DNA of 64,000 nucleotides from Eonycteris spelaea (GCA_003508835.1 PUFA01000170.1:1612001-1676000), one strand, 5' to 3'; positions 45,120 through 57,940 are shown, counted from the first letter of the stretch. Notes: generated from the letters alone by a model not told the origin. Numbers and translations: made by a program.

Positions 45120-45310
45120 TGATTTAACTATGATGTTGACAGGACTGGCTACATAATTTTTAGGGTCCAGTGCAAAATAAAAATGGGGAGCCCTTTGTTT
45201 GAAAATTATTAAGTATTTCAAGACAGAGATGGTAGAACATTAAACCAAGTGTGGGGCCTTGCTAAGTGTGGAGCTGTGTGTGGCACATGTTGCACACTTG
45301 TGAAGTTGGT
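45120..45310 (+). mobile_element. hAT-type MER element (MER115/117-like)
   Basis: 'tagggtccagtgcaaaataa', 'atggggagccctttgtttga', 'attaaaccaagtgtggggcc' and a 'gaagttggtcctgg' end recall a non-autonomous hAT family. I am unsure which MER number applies. Confidence 0.5.
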
Positions 45311-46429
45311 CCTGGGTCCTGAACTCAGAGTTACTTCTCTCAGATTTTTTATTAATCTACATTAAAGATAGCTTGTTATCCCCATTAATAAGGTTGTGAA
45401 GTTCACATTAAATTTTTAAAAAGTTTAATATGCTATTTAAAATTCTGTTTACAAGAATAGACAAGTTCTAAAATGGTTAAGTCTGTAATTTTGTCCTGCT
45501 CTGGGAAGGGCAAAGACGAGAGTGAGGAGAAATGTATTTTAATAAATGAAGGGGAGTTAGAGTCCATAATTATTTCAGCTGTTCAGAAACTGCATATGAC
45601 ATCATGGACAGAAGGGGTAATAGGAACATGAAAATACATTTTATTTATATTGATAATCTACCATTTTTTATCTCCTTGCTTTAAGGGAGAGGATAAAAAG
45701 TAGGCTACACATAAATTACACATTTGAGTACTTGAAAATGCCTATTTAATTGTCTTCTGACTCTTTGAAGCTTTAGGGAAAAGTCAAGAAATTAAACAGT
45801 CCTGCCTTTCAAAGAACTGACAATTTACACTTCAGCAAACAGATATAGAAAAATACTTAAGAAAGTGTATGGTTGACCTTAATAAGGAAGATTGAGGGGA
45901 TATAACTTTAAATGTTTTGGTAATAATATACCTAAATCAGGAAGCCAATGGAAAAACTGTCATGTAAGATATGATATACAAATGAAGGGCTTCACTAATG
46001 ATTCTGAAAAACCATCATTTAATTTTTCTTCAAATTAATAGTTTAGCATTTTTATGTTTGAGAGGCATAATGCTTTAAAGAAGGACAAACAAGTTACTCA
46101 TTAATATTTGCAGAGTTTTAATGTGCTTTGTAGCGAGTTACCACTTGCTTCATCTGAAATTAGTTTATTTTTATGAATTATCTAATATTGGCTACAAATA
46201 TCCTCAAGACAAAAACTGCATTTTTTTTTGTAAGTAACATAACGCTAATCACAGATGATATTAGCTGTACATAATTGCCCTGAGGTCTTTACTCACCAAT
46301 AGTGGTTGACATTTTTAGAGGACTTTTTAACTAGAATGTTTTTTAAAATTATGATAATAAACTATTAATGATATAATCTAATTTTATAGCTGAACTTGTT
46401 TGAGAATGATTTTCAATCTGCAGTCTGTT
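45311..46429. other. no recognised feature
   Basis: AT-rich. A very weak reverse L2 echo around 45770-45890 is not called. Confidence 0.4.
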
Positions 46430-47850
46430 TTATATGCTGCACAATATTTACAGGACATTTTAAAAGGTCCCTGGAAGACAGTTTGGAATTTCCCATAAAG
46501 TTAAACATAGATTTGCAGCATGTCTTATCAGTCATACTCCTGGATATTTCTCAAGTGAATGAAAACTTATATTCAAACAAAACCATGCATGCGAATGTTT
46601 ATTGAAGCTTTTATTCATAATTACTAAAAACTTGAAGCAACTGAGTATCTTCATCAGGAAGATAAACAAACTGTGACATAGCCATTTAATGGTATACTCT
46701 TTATTAATAAAAATGAGCAATTGATTCACCCCACAACACAATGGATCTTAAATGCACTTACTAAGTGAAAGAAGCCAGATCTCAAAGGCCACAGATTCTG
46801 TTATTCTATTCATATGATATTTTGGAAAAGGCAAAACTACAGAGGCAGAAAACAGATCAGGGGGTGCCAGGGGTTGGCGGATGGGGTCGGTGGTTGACTA
46901 CAAAAGGGATGACAGGAAAAATTTAGGATGATAGAACGGTCTGTATGGCACTGGGATGGTGAATGCATAACTATGTATTCATCAAAATCCATAGAACTGC
47001 ACATCACATACAGTCAACTTTAATGTATGCAAACTATAAAAAATAAACCAGGATATCAGAGATCCCAGGATGGAATGCAGACTCTGGCAAATGAGTCTAA
47101 CTGTAGTACAGATGTGCAACATAACTGCACTAAAGGGTGTGGATAGAAAAAGAGCTGATCTAAGTAGAAAACCATGTTTTGACAAGAAACTGTAAATGTG
47201 AAGAGAAAAAAAAAAATAAAACACCGTATTCTAGTTGGTAAATTTGTTTCTCATGGACAGCTAACAATTCTGAAACTACATTATATTTACACTTGGATTG
47301 AACGGATAGGTAAATGAATGGTAGATGGTAGATGCCATGTTTTTCACTGTTGGAGTGGGTGATTATAAGCAAGCAAGTGCAATTTTCTTGTGGTACTAAT
47401 TAGAATCAAATCATCAGTATGAACTCATGTATAGCTTAATATATACACAAATGGATTAATACAAAAAATTTAGATATGTGTGTATAATAGGTTAATATGC
47501 ATATATTTATTATCTTTCTCTGTCCACTGAGAGTCTAGAAGCAGTGACATCCCAGGAGAGACAAGCACTCCCAGTGAACAGATCTTGGTTTCTAAATACT
47601 ATTTCCCTATAAAAGCAACTAGGGGTCATGGAGAAATGACTGAACCTAGGGCTGGGAAGATAAGCCCGGAGTATCTTATAGTACCAAACATAAGGCTGTG
47701 CTCAAAAAGTTAAAGGATGGAGCATGTCAAAGGGACAGGAGTTGAATTGAAAGAATACCCATTGTCCAAAACTAGAATAATTTAAGCAGCAAAATAAATA
47801 GCATAATATAGAATTGTAATATGAAATATAAAGTAAATATATGCACATTC
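46430..47850 (+). mobile_element. L1M (MB/MC-type) ORF2 end and 3' UTR
   Basis: 'agacagtttggaatttccca', 'cagtcatactcctggatatt', 'aatgtttattgaagctttta', 'aagtgaaagaagccagatct' and 'ggggtgccaggggttggcgg' follow the ORF2 C-terminus and 3' end of an old L1. A long 3' UTR seems to continue past 47045 ('agatcccaggatggaatgca', then 'cactgagagtctagaagcag' at about 47526). The part beyond 47300 is less certain. Confidence 0.7.
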
Positions 47851-48181
47851 ACACTGATTTTACCTTCCTGCCAATGGTTTTCTCCTTCAGTTTAATCTGC
47901 AAACTACTTTCTAAAAGATCTTCCTAAGATATCTTGGTGATGATACAACCTTTATGATCAAGAACTTTCAATGACTCATTATTGTCCTGGGAATTAAATC
48001 TAAACACCTCAATTTTTGTTTTCAAGGCTTTAGATTATTAGCTAAATTACAAAACTTTCTGAAGGTATTTTTCTCATCTGTAAAATGACATCAACATATA
48101 GGAATTTATTGATTATCTCATCAGTAGAAAGATATATATCTAAATAATTTTTAAATGGTTCAAAAATACTGTCTATCTATC

Positions 48182-48244
<63 letters not shown>
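48182..48244. repeat. (ATCT)n microsatellite
   Basis: About fifteen to sixteen uninterrupted tetranucleotide units, preceded by a short TCTA run. Likely length-polymorphic. Confidence 0.97.
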
Positions 48245-49069
48245 ATCATTGCTCTCCTAGTAGTGGTGGTTAGAAAATACAGTGGATATAAATGTGGATA
48301 TGAGTTATTCCAGTTTCCAGTGTTATATTGATTTATGTATGCAAGCGGTTTTGATTTTAGTTACCTTAATTGAAACATGCTAAATAAATAAATATGATAG
48401 CCATAAAAAGTCGCATTTTTACTATTTATCTTGGCAAAACTAAAAAAAAATGTTTTTTTTGTATGCTATATATATTTTCATGAGATTTATCAACTAATTG
48501 GTTTAATTTAATCCTCAAAACTCTCTCGAATGAATCCCTGAGAGCATCTGCTTCCAGTATGTTAATTATAAAACAATTAGTTTCTAATGAGGCTTTTGCT
48601 TCCTTACTATGTTTACTAGCACAAGTTCAACATCCTTCTATTGATATGAAGTATGTGGAAACATCATTTTTTTTCTTTTCTTTTTAATCTTGATTCTGGA
48701 AGCCGTGGTAGAATAGTTAAAGAGATTTCTTAATAGTGAACAGGGGGAGTCTTTTTTTTTTCTCTTTTGGTTTTGATGGTAGACAAATTAACTTATTTCC
48801 TGTACGGAACTGGGAATTCAGAAAAAGGAACCTTTGGAAATATGAACATTCCTGTTCTTCCTGCCTCTTAAATTTCATTAAAATTTTTTTTGCATTATAT
48901 AACTTTCACTAAGAGGATAATGGAAACAGGGTTTACCAAGAATGTTAATGTAGAACTGAAAAACAACATAGAATCACTAATCACTTATGTAATGAACAAT
49001 GTAAACACCATTGCTTATAGTGATTTTAAGGTAGAGTATTAAGTTTAGCTCAGGTTGCCATTGAAAAAG
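48245..49069. other. no recognised feature
   Basis: AT-rich, with several T8-T9 runs. Confidence 0.4.
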
Positions 49070-49325
49070 CATCAATATTTGCTGAGACTCTACTGTATGT
49101 TAGGCATTTCATAAGGAACTTTTTTCGTATTTCATCTCATTTAATTCTTAGTGCAGTCCTGTGGCTGGGTAGTTTGTCAACCCAAAGTATTAGAGGTAAG
49201 GAAATTGAGACTTAGATAATTTTAATAACATGTTCAAGGTCATATATCTACTAAATTTCAGGGCATAGATTTGAAACCACTTTCATTTGATGCAAAACTA
49301 ATATGTTTCCCACTATAGCACAGTG
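49070..49325 (-). mobile_element. MIR SINE, near full length
   Basis: Reverse MIR order: 'atatttgctgagactctact', 'tttcatctcatttaattctt', 'gtaaggaaattgagacttag', 'tcaaggtcatatatctacta', 'gatttgaaaccactttcat'. Confidence 0.8.
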
Positions 49326-51415
49326 TCTGTATTCTGTTTATATATCTTTGGAGTCCAGGTTCCTGGCTGATGGGCCAAGCCCAGTAATCTTTATCTGTTT
49401 TACAAGAATGAATGTGCTAATGAATTACTAATTCTTAAAGTGTTCTGGTACTGGTGGAGAACATGTAATTATTTTATAGTTATTTTCTCAGGAAACCCAG
49501 GAAAATATAAGAAGCTTTCTGTACTCTCTCTTTAATAACATGAATTAATGGAAAGTAAATGGCCATTGCAAGTAATTCTTAGTACAGTTAATGTATCCTT
49601 CCCAGCTACTAACGTCTCTCAAACTTTTAGATTCATGAGGACATAGAGGCCAGACTGCTGTCTTACTAAATTCTTCTTTTGACGAGATTATGTAAGATGC
49701 AAATGAAAAAAAATGCAAAAGGTCTATAAAAACCATTTCTGGGTTTCATAGCTCTGCTCTATGAGAGTGAGTCTGTAGTATATAACATGAAGAAAAAGGA
49801 GCATGCACAACTGTATATGTAATAGGACTGTAATTTTGACATGTATAATATAAAAAAATACACATATACATAGAGGAAAGGCCTGAAATAAATATGCCAA
49901 AATGTGAGTCATGGTCATCTGTAGGTGAAGATCTCATAAGGCAATTTCATTTCATTTTTAAAATATTTTTCTGTATTTTCTAATTTTTAAGAAGAAAAGT
50001 GTTTCCTTCTTTTATCCATAGTTTAAAAAGACATTATTATGAAAGCATTTCTGATGGGGTGTGAGGGTGAGAACATCTTCAAACGGAAACAATTTTGTTT
50101 GTCAGGGAATCCAGCTTTAAAATGGAAGCAAGGCATTTGTCTGCGATGCCATGGCAACTGGAGGGAAACCGCAAAGTGCAACAATGGTATAAAAATGAGC
50201 CTCATGAGTGGTTAAGAAGGAGGCAACCTTGGACCTCTTTTTTCCCCACTTCCCCTAGAACAGAAGGCCGCATTGTGTTTTTCTAGCTGACCTATTGTTT
50301 TCCAGCTAGGCTGCTGTGATAGGAAAGCGAAAACAATAATAACAACCTTTTCCTCATGAAGTTTTGGGCCTCTTCAAAAAATTTGTGCTTTCTCTGTGTA
50401 GAAAAGCTCAGTTTCTTTTGATTTAGTTTCTTTGCCTCCCCTCCCCTCGACATGTTCCAGTTCAGTCATTTGTGTGGCGAGGTTTCTCGATCCCCTACAT
50501 ATTTCTCCTCAGCATTCCCCTTAGTTTGCTGTCCTCTTTGAAGCTGCAGGACTAGATCGATCTTTTCTTCGTGGTCACTGTTTTCTTCTTATACAACAGT
50601 TCCTCTCTTTTTCTCAGTCCTCATTCCTCCATGTGTCACTGAATTCCCAGTGACTGGGCTGTCTGATATGTTCTTTTGAAAACTTTTTTTAAACTTAGTT
50701 TTATTCTTCAGGTAAATCAAATTCCTGCAAGCCACTAAAAATTGCTAAAGGTCCTTATTTTGTCAATAGGAATTTAAATATTGTGATTATAGAGGTTACC
50801 AAGGGAATTCTTTCCCATTAGACAGGTAACTAGTGAGCTTTCTCTTGTGGTCTGTGCTGTATTGCCTGTAACACGATAGCATGATCAATACTACAAGGAC
50901 TGTCGACTTGTGGGCCTGAATTTACTTTGAGATTCTGTGTGTTTGGGCGTAAAAACTTTAATCAGTTTAGAAGTTACCAGCAGCCTGAGTATGTGGACAT
51001 CAGCTTCATACTTCAAAACAATGTAAATACCTCTTTTCAACTAATAGAAAGAAACAGAAGTTAGGAGAGTTTTCAGGACAACCAGAAAAGTAACGTTAAA
51101 GAACAGCATGTCTTCAGGGTGGCAGCCAGAATGCGGTCCTGAGCAGCTGGTTAGTCTAGGAAACTGGTGGCTATAGTGTCATTACTAGGAGCATGATCCA
51201 GCTAAGAAGAATGATTTTATAGCCAGGAGAAAGCTAACTGTGAAGATGGAGGGCTCATTCGTCTTTCTTTCTTAAGCATTCATCAATAAAGCTAGCCATT
51301 TCATATAGCCTAATTCTGGCTGCTGCTCTTAACTAATTGGGTGTGGGGCCAATTTTTTCAAGTGATAGTTTTAAACATCCTTCCTCTTTTTGTTCTTCTG
51401 GTTTAGAGGCTAAAA
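49326..51415. other. unique-looking DNA, possible regulatory element near 50.0-50.6 kb
   Basis: No named repeat recognised. The segment 50020-50600 contains the RFX-type palindrome noted separately. Confidence 0.3.
50145..50158. promoter_or_regulatory. RFX X-box-like palindrome
   Basis: GATGCCATGGCAAC differs at one base from the ideal symmetric RFX dimer site GTTGCCATGGCAAC. RFX factors bind such X-boxes in cilia and immune gene control elements. Occupancy here is not known. Confidence 0.5.
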
Positions 51416-51418
51416 TTA

Positions 51419-51437
51419 CACACACACACACACACGC
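51419..51437. repeat. (CA)n microsatellite, short
   Basis: Around eight CA units followed by an imperfect TATACA/CATATA-rich stretch to about 51500. Confidence 0.9.
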
Positions 51438-51539
51438 ATACCTCTGTTATATATACACATGATTAGATACAGCTATACATATACATATATATGTATGTTA
51501 CACACAGACACAGTTGTCTATATACACATGGACATCTTG

Positions 51540-52333
51540 TCTATATAGAGTCTATAGATATTCTTATTATGTCTAAAAGTATTTTTATTTTGCTCACATT
51601 CTTGGAAGACACTTTGGTAGTATAGAATTTTAGGTTGAGCATTATTCTCCCTTAGGATTTAGAAGATTAGAAGATATCATTCCATTGTTTTTTGGCATCT
51701 ATTGCTACTGATGAGAAATCTATTTATAATGAAAATATTACAAAAAATGTTGATAGTCATTACTTTTTAGGTATTCTCTCTTTTCCTCTGGTAGTTCTTA
51801 AAAGTTTTCTCATTACATTTTGATATTCTGTTGATATACTCTGATGCATCTAGATATATTTATCTTAGTTTATCCTGCTTGTATCTGGAGTGCTCTTTTA
51901 ATGAGTACTCATAGCCTTCTTGATATTTTAAACCATTTTATGTACTCTCTCTTTGACTGTTGCATCAACACCATTCCCACTGATACACTTCCTGGAACTA
52001 CTCTTGGGAGTTGTAAGGTCTTAATTCGTCATTTATACCTTTTAACGACCCTTTCATATTTTTAAAAATTCTTTTCACCATGCTTTTCTGAATTTTGATG
52101 ATGTTTTCAGTACCATATTCTGATTTATTGATTTGCTGTGCTGCCTAGACTTTATCATGTTTGAGTTTTTAAATATCATTTCTAAGATTTTAATACATTA
52201 AACTCCCTTGCTTTATTTCCCTGAACTTGTTTCAAAATTTCTTTCTTCTTCTTCTTCTTTCTTTTTTTTAGATGGATGTTATTACCTCAATTACTTTTTG
52301 AGGACTTTAGACATTTTCACTGTTTCATCTAGG
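51540..52333 (-). mobile_element. HAL1/L1 ORF1-type fossil, left part
   Basis: On the plus strand 'gtatagaattttaggttgag', 'agaagatatcattccattgt', 'tgatgagaaatctatttata' and 'ctctgatgcatctagatata' follow the reverse ORF1 region typical of HAL1 (half-L1) elements. Frames are heavily broken. It is interrupted at 52334 by MER20 and seems to continue to about 52620. Confidence 0.65.
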
Positions 52334-52552
52334 CAGGGTTTCTCAACCTTAGCACTATTGGCATTTTAGGTTAGGTCCTTCTTTTTGTTGGTGGCTGTCC
52401 TGTGCACTATAAGGTGTTTAGCAGTGTCCCTGGCTCCTACCTACTAGATGCCAGTAGCACTCATACACCCACCACTTGAGACAACCAAAAGTGTCTCTAG
52501 CCATTGCCAAATGTCCCCCCGTTGACAAAATCATCACCAATTGAGAACCACT
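52334..52552 (-). mobile_element. MER20 (hAT-Charlie), full length
   Basis: 219 bp, the usual MER20 length. It opens CAGGGTTTCTCAACCTTAGC and ends TTGAGAACCACT. Internal order: 'actattggcattttaggtta', 'actagatgccagtagcactc', 'agccattgccaaatgtcccc'. Flanks CATCTAGG (52326-52333) and AATCTAGA (52553-52560) share ATCTAG, an eroded 8-bp hAT duplication of the favoured nTCTAGAn type. Confidence 0.92.
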
Positions 52553-52560
52553 AATCTAGA

Positions 52561-52620
52561 GTGAATGTATGTTCTGTTGCTTTTTTAAAAGAAACTTTTA
52601 GTGTTAATTTTCTTCATGTG
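52561..52620 (-). mobile_element. HAL1/L1 fossil, right part
   Basis: Probable continuation of the element that MER20 interrupted. The sequence is AT-rich and short, so the assignment rests on position. Confidence 0.35.
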
Positions 52621-53564
52621 TTTTGGAATTTGACATGTAGATTTATTCTCTCACACTCTCTTCCGTCTAGTACTTTTGCAGTCACTGTCACTGTCCCCTT
52701 AGCCTAAAACCTAGAATTCGGTCTTAAGTTGATGGCTCTGGCTCTTGTCCCATGGTGATACTAAGGATATCACAGCTTTAGGTACTGAGTGGCTAAGCTC
52801 AATTTCTGGTCAAGAGTCTGTATGTCTCCTGTACCTCCCTGGGCATCCTACTCTCTGCAAGTCATTACCTGAAAGAGCTGCCTACTAGATGTAGCAGCTT
52901 TCTCACCTTATTTTCACAACCTGCTTTCACGCAATGACACTTCCTCCATCCCCCACCTTCTCTGGTGAGCACAGTAACCAAACTCCTGGCTGCCACTGCA
53001 CCTGTACCCATTTTCTGTTCCACTCTGTTTCTGTTCTCTTAGTATTATAGAGGAAGCTCTTTCTAATAAACACGCACTGCTGTCTTTCTTTTGTTAGGCA
53101 AGCTGTTGTTCCCTCAAGGTCTGGATTGTGTCATTCCATTTGGATATTAGATGGCCATATGAACTAAGATGTGGCTTTTGTGACACAGGACTCACTGCTG
53201 ATGAGTAGCAGTTTTGTTGTAGATTAGTTCATTGCCAAGAAATACTTTCACTCCTCATGATTCTATATTTTTCTTACTTTACATGGCTTCAAGTCCCAGA
53301 ATGCAGGCATTTTTTACAGACAAAAAAGAAAACTATCTCTTTCTACCTGTGACTGTCATATAACTAGACATGCAGCACCTTAACGGCCTTCTCCAGAGGG
53401 CTGCATATTAGGCTGAATGGCACTTCTACTACTTAGCTTGGGTCCTTATATGATATGAAAAAGCCCCTTCTGTGCCCCAGTGTTCACATTGTCTTAACAG
53501 GCAGGAAATAGATCTGCTGCCATCGCCAGTCTAGATGCTTTTATGAATTTTGCATATGGAACTC
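52621..53564. other. no recognised feature
   Basis: Unique-looking DNA. Confidence 0.4.
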
Positions 53565-53720
53565 TATTACAGGTCCAGTCAGAGAGGCAGAGCCGCTATG
53601 AGTGTAATCAAATCAGGGGTTTATTATAGGTATTAGACCTTAAAAAAACTGCGGGAGGAGCTGAGGGAGTGAACTTTAAAGAGGGGAGGTTGGAGGATGA
53701 GAAAAGTGACCAGCTCTTTT
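53565..53720. mobile_element. possible LTR or MER fragment
   Basis: 'gaggcagagccgctatgagt' then 'ggggtttattataggtatta' resembles the poly(A)-signal-bearing end of an LTR in reverse (TTTATT). Family not identified. Confidence 0.25.
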
Positions 53721-54100
53721 TCTTAAAGCACTTGCATAGATGAAGAAGTTGGAATTATAGGGAAAATCTGAGAAGCTGAGCATATCCAGCCATTGAAACA
53801 GAAATGAGAACAAGAGTTAGTATAATCTGTGGAAAGCTGATGACTTTTATAGCTACTGCCTCTGTGTGTCCACAGCCAAGCATCTGGTGGTGGGCATGAG
53901 GGGACTTTGGTTTCCAGCTTAATCATATTGATAGTAGAATAATCCAGCAAATAACATCTTACACATGTGTAAATACATGTAAGTATAGTCTACTACCAAA
54001 AAAGGCCCAACAAACATCCTTAGAGTTTAGGGGAGAATGCAAAAACATCTAGTTACTATTTACATTGAATCATCTAGTGGTCCATTCAGATTTAGCTATA
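53721..54100. other. no recognised feature
   Basis: Unique-looking DNA. Confidence 0.4.
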
Positions 54101-54105
54101 GGTGG

Positions 54106-54604
54106 TATGGTAGATTGTATTTTATAAAGATGGGCATATAATTAAGCTTATCCAATTCCAAATGCTCTTATTACAGTGTGACTTACACTACCTAGAGGTG
54201 GGTCTATCAAGAGGTAGGTCTTAGGTCCCATGCTGTGGATCTAGGTTCTGATCAAATATGGTGGAAGCAATGCTTTGTGGCTTCTAAGGCTGGGTAAGAA
54301 AAAGGATACAGCTTCTGCCTCTCCTCTCTGTCTCTTCTCTCTCTCTTGCTTACCTATGGAACACAGCCATGATGTTGTGAGGAAGCCCAGGCCACTTGGA
54401 AAAGCCATGTGATGATGTTCCAGCCCCTGGACCTTGGTCTCTGAGCTGAGTCTTGGACACTGTGAGCAGAGACAAGCCTTTTCTCTACCATGCCCTATGC
54501 ATTCTATATCCACAGAAACCCTGAGAGATAATAAGTGGTTCTTGTTGTTTTAAGTCACAAAGGTTTGGGGGTTACTTTTTATATAGCAATACATAACTAA
54601 AACA
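54106..54604 (+). mobile_element. MaLR (MLT1-type) solo LTR with perfect 5-bp target duplication
   Basis: Starts TATGGTAGATTGTATTTTAT (terminal TG changed to TA). The middle has 'gctgggtaagaaaaaggata' then 'cagcttctgcctctcc' and 'cagccatgatgttgtgagga'. The end has 'cctgagagataataagtggt', 'gttttaagtcacaaaggttt' and the terminus 'tacataactaaaaca'. GGTGG flanks both sides at 54101-54105 and 54605-54609. Five bases is the expected duplication size for ERVL/MaLR. Confidence 0.9.
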
Positions 54605-54934
54605 GGTGGACCCTAGAAATTGCCTCCTTCATCAGTTCTTCCAATTCTCTATCTTCCTTTTATATCCCTCTGCCATCATTCCTGGCTTTATCCTGCTCTC
54701 GTCTACATATATTTAAGGCCAATGGGATTCATTTTTGGTTGATTTGGTCCTAGGAAAACTAAGAAATAGCCCTGTGGTTGTTGGATTGCAGCTTCTGCCA
54801 GCCAACAGTTCTCTTGCTAATACCGATCACCTTTCATAGCACAACTTTAATGTTATATCCTACTTCTCACAATGAGTGAGGATGGTGAAGGACAAATAGG
54901 GAAAAAAAGGAGAAAGTATCCTTTCCTGATACCA

Positions 54935-55000
54935 CTTGTGTGACAGAACAGGGACGAGCACATAGTAGACAATTAAATATTTATTGAATAAATGAACAAA
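54935..55000 (+). mobile_element. L2 3' tail
   Basis: 'cgagcacatagtagacaatt' followed by 'aaatatttattgaataaatg' is the last part of L2. The preceding 300 bases may be diverged L2 3' UTR but are not called. Confidence 0.6.
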
Positions 55001-55569
55001 TTACTATGACTTGGACATTAAGAGCAGACTGACTTGGATCCATGGTGAGCGTTGCTGAGGTTTATACCCTAGGTGGATGGTTTAGGGATTCTGCCCCATA
55101 GCAGAGCAGTTCGAGAGATCTAGATTGTGCCTAATCACACGTAGGTAGGCCTGAAGTATTCTCATCTCTTCTAATGCAGGGCATGAAATCTGTAAGGTCT
55201 TTGTGGGGACTTAAGTAAGCATTGTCCCTATACAACACCAGGGATTTTTTTTGTTTGTTTGCCAATTACATAGGGCTAGGTTCTAAATTCTGGAGGCATT
55301 CTAGACTATAGTGAGCAGCACTGTAACCCTACAGGCCCCAGCATCCACATTCTTCACCAATAAGACATTGCAGTCTATTTATTGTGAAAGCCACATGATC
55401 TGGTGCTCTCCTCTGGTAGATTGCTGTCATGGTTTTCTGAGCTAATATCACTCGAGGATGAAGATTTTAAAAATCTCGAGAAACATGGGCTCTGCCTGGG
55501 AATTTTGTGACCAACTAGGATTCAAGCATTGTCCTGTTGTGGGTGACAGTAATCCAGTACGGAGTCTGG
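55001..55569. other. no recognised feature
   Basis: Unique-looking DNA with a (TTTG)n-like patch near 55250. Confidence 0.4.
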
Positions 55570-55830
55570 TGCAGCCGCTCAAGGTCTTGGTTCTGGAATC
55601 TAGTAGTACTGTGCTTGCATCTTAGCACTGCCACTTATTGTGATGTTGAGCAAATGACCTATCCATTTAAAGTTTAGTTTCATTATCTTTTAAATGAGGC
55701 CAATAATAATATCTGGATTTATTGTGTAGGTTAAATGCCATTCTACATTATATCATATATATGATATTATTATGTACTTGATACATAGTAAGTACTCATT
55801 AAGTGGTAACTTTTACTATTATCATTGTAA
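55570..55830 (+). mobile_element. MIR SINE, near full length
   Basis: 'cttagcactgccacttattg', 'ttgagcaaatgacctatcca', 'catagtaagtactcattaag' and the flanking MIR body, in order. Confidence 0.8.
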
Positions 55831-55949
55831 ATATATTTTTTTGGCAAAAGACACTTCCTATTCAATTGTCCCTTGAAAACATCAAAGTCTTTATTATGAT
55901 TTATTCAATTTTCCTACTTCCTGACTTTCTCTGTAAAGCAAAATACTAT

Positions 55950-56230
55950 CAGTTAATCTTCTGAGTTCAACCTCCTTCCAACACGTCCATCTCACTCACA
56001 GCTTTTCTTCTTGAAATTCCTATCACCCATATTACTAAGACCTGTACCGTACTACTTAATTTATCAGTACTTGTTTTTCTCTCATGGCTCTGGGTATGGT
56101 CTTGTCTCCCTAATTTCATTTTAAGCTTGAGGACAAGGATTATGTCTTATACCACATTTGTACCATATTAAGTGTTCTAAACAGTGCTGGTTAAAGAGCT
56201 GGTGCTCAAAAACAGCTGTTGATTGCACTT
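55950..56230 (+). mobile_element. L2 3' end
   Basis: 'tttaagcttgaggacaagga' then 'ttatgtcttatacc', 'gtgttctaaacagtgctggt' and 'gctggtgctcaaaaacagct' correspond to the L2 3' terminus. Confidence 0.6.
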
Positions 56231-57779
56231 TTTATTTGAAAGGTAATTAAAATAACATTCCTCCATTGGAATGGATCAAAAGGACGGCTCATGAGATGTT
56301 ACTACAGAGATGATCCCTTGACTTCATGAGGACAGAAGTGATTCTGGCTATACGTTACATGTGCATAGGATATGTGAGGAGACCATTGTATATTGAATAA
56401 AAGAATCTGGTTTAAACGGACCAAATTATCACATACCCTCTTCTCTTTCCTTTCCTACTGCTGCTCTAAAGCCAGTAGAATAAGGCTGGAGAGGTGGGGA
56501 AGGTTCAGATGCCTGGTTGTATGCTAACACCATTAACAGGGCTCTCTCTTCCCCAAACTCCCAGGTTTTTCAGCAGCCCAAGGGCAGGCTCTGGTCTAGA
56601 ACAACAGGTTGACAGACAACAGAGCACCATGCTGTAGCAGGACTGAGAGAATGGAAAAAGTGATCCACAGGAGGTCCATCTTGCCAACTCAGCGGCAGTT
56701 GGAGGAAATGCTTTCAAAACAATGCATGGAGGCTGGCAGACCTGCACAGGGAGACATGCCAAAGCTTGCAAGCTTTCTGTCTGAGACAGGGTGTATTCCA
56801 CATGGCTACATCATAGCTCTTCAAAGGTGTACCTTCTCAGCTGTCTTCTTTGTTGTTGCCTGTCTTTTGGTATGATCTGGACTGATACTGTTTAGGCAGA
56901 GACCAAAGAGAGAAAAACAGTTTAGATACACAGAAGGAATGCCAATATCTTACATTTTCAAAAATAATCATGAAATATCTTATTTTATGCTAATTTCCTA
57001 TCCTCGCTAGACCTTAATTTGCACGGTGAAATCCATGAATGCAACTATATTGTAGAAGTTAAACACTTAAGTTTCACAGACTTTGTACTTTCTTACATCA
57101 TTGAACAGGTGAGGAGAATGTGGCAACATTTCTAGTGCCTTCTGGCTCAGCTTCCTAGGTCATATAACTCAGAAAGTGATCTCTAAGTGATCATAGCCCA
57201 CAGTGGCTGTCCTATGAAAGGGGCTGGCCTGGTTTTTCTTGACTGGGAAGAAGTAAACCTGTTTAACCAGATGACTTCATCCTTATTCTAGTGACTAGGA
57301 GAAACAAAACACAACAAAAGCCTAATAGCTGCAAGAGCGATGCCTGTTTCCCTGGAGGAATTGGCGGGGAAGGCGTTGAGGACGGTATTTGTGGAGGGGC
57401 GGGTTGTGCCCTGCTTGGAAGCCACGAAATAAAGTTGTGATTAACAGTCGCAGAGCAATTTTTAACCTTAGGCCTGAAGTAGCTGTTTGAAAAGAAAACA
57501 CATTCATTGATGTGAGACATTGAGATTATTGGTTTTTAGATGATGGAGAAAATGGAGCCGTTGTGATTTTGAAATAGCAAACACATTAAGTTTATGCTGC
57601 TTGATTCATGGAATCTACTTTATGAAAAAAAAAATGGAAAGAGTCTCACATGTTATGCTCAAAGAACAGAAATATACCTTTGCTCACCTCAGTTCCGCCA
57701 AAGACATACAGAGACTGCATACTCAAGGCTATCACTGAGGAAACCTTTATAGATGAACCTGAACGAAAGAGGAAGATCA
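56231..57779. other. no recognised feature
   Basis: Unique-looking DNA, including moderately GC-rich stretches at 56480-56830 and 57300-57430. The overlapping open frames here show no family resemblance. Confidence 0.35.
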
Positions 57780-57940
57780 ATTAAAAAAAATTATTTACTT
57801 ATTTTAATTACTTTCAAGTGTACAGTACATTGGTTAGACATTTATATAGTTTATAAAATGATCCCCCAATTGCTCTTTTTCTCCTGTTTTCCACCTAGCC
57901 AATATATTAATGCTAACTGGATTCCCCATGCTGTGCAAGG
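57780..57940 (-). mobile_element. L1 3' UTR fragment
   Basis: 'actttcaagtgtacagtaca' followed by 'ttggttagacatttatatag' and 'gattccccatgctgtgcaag' is the reverse order of an L1M 3' UTR. Confidence 0.6.
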
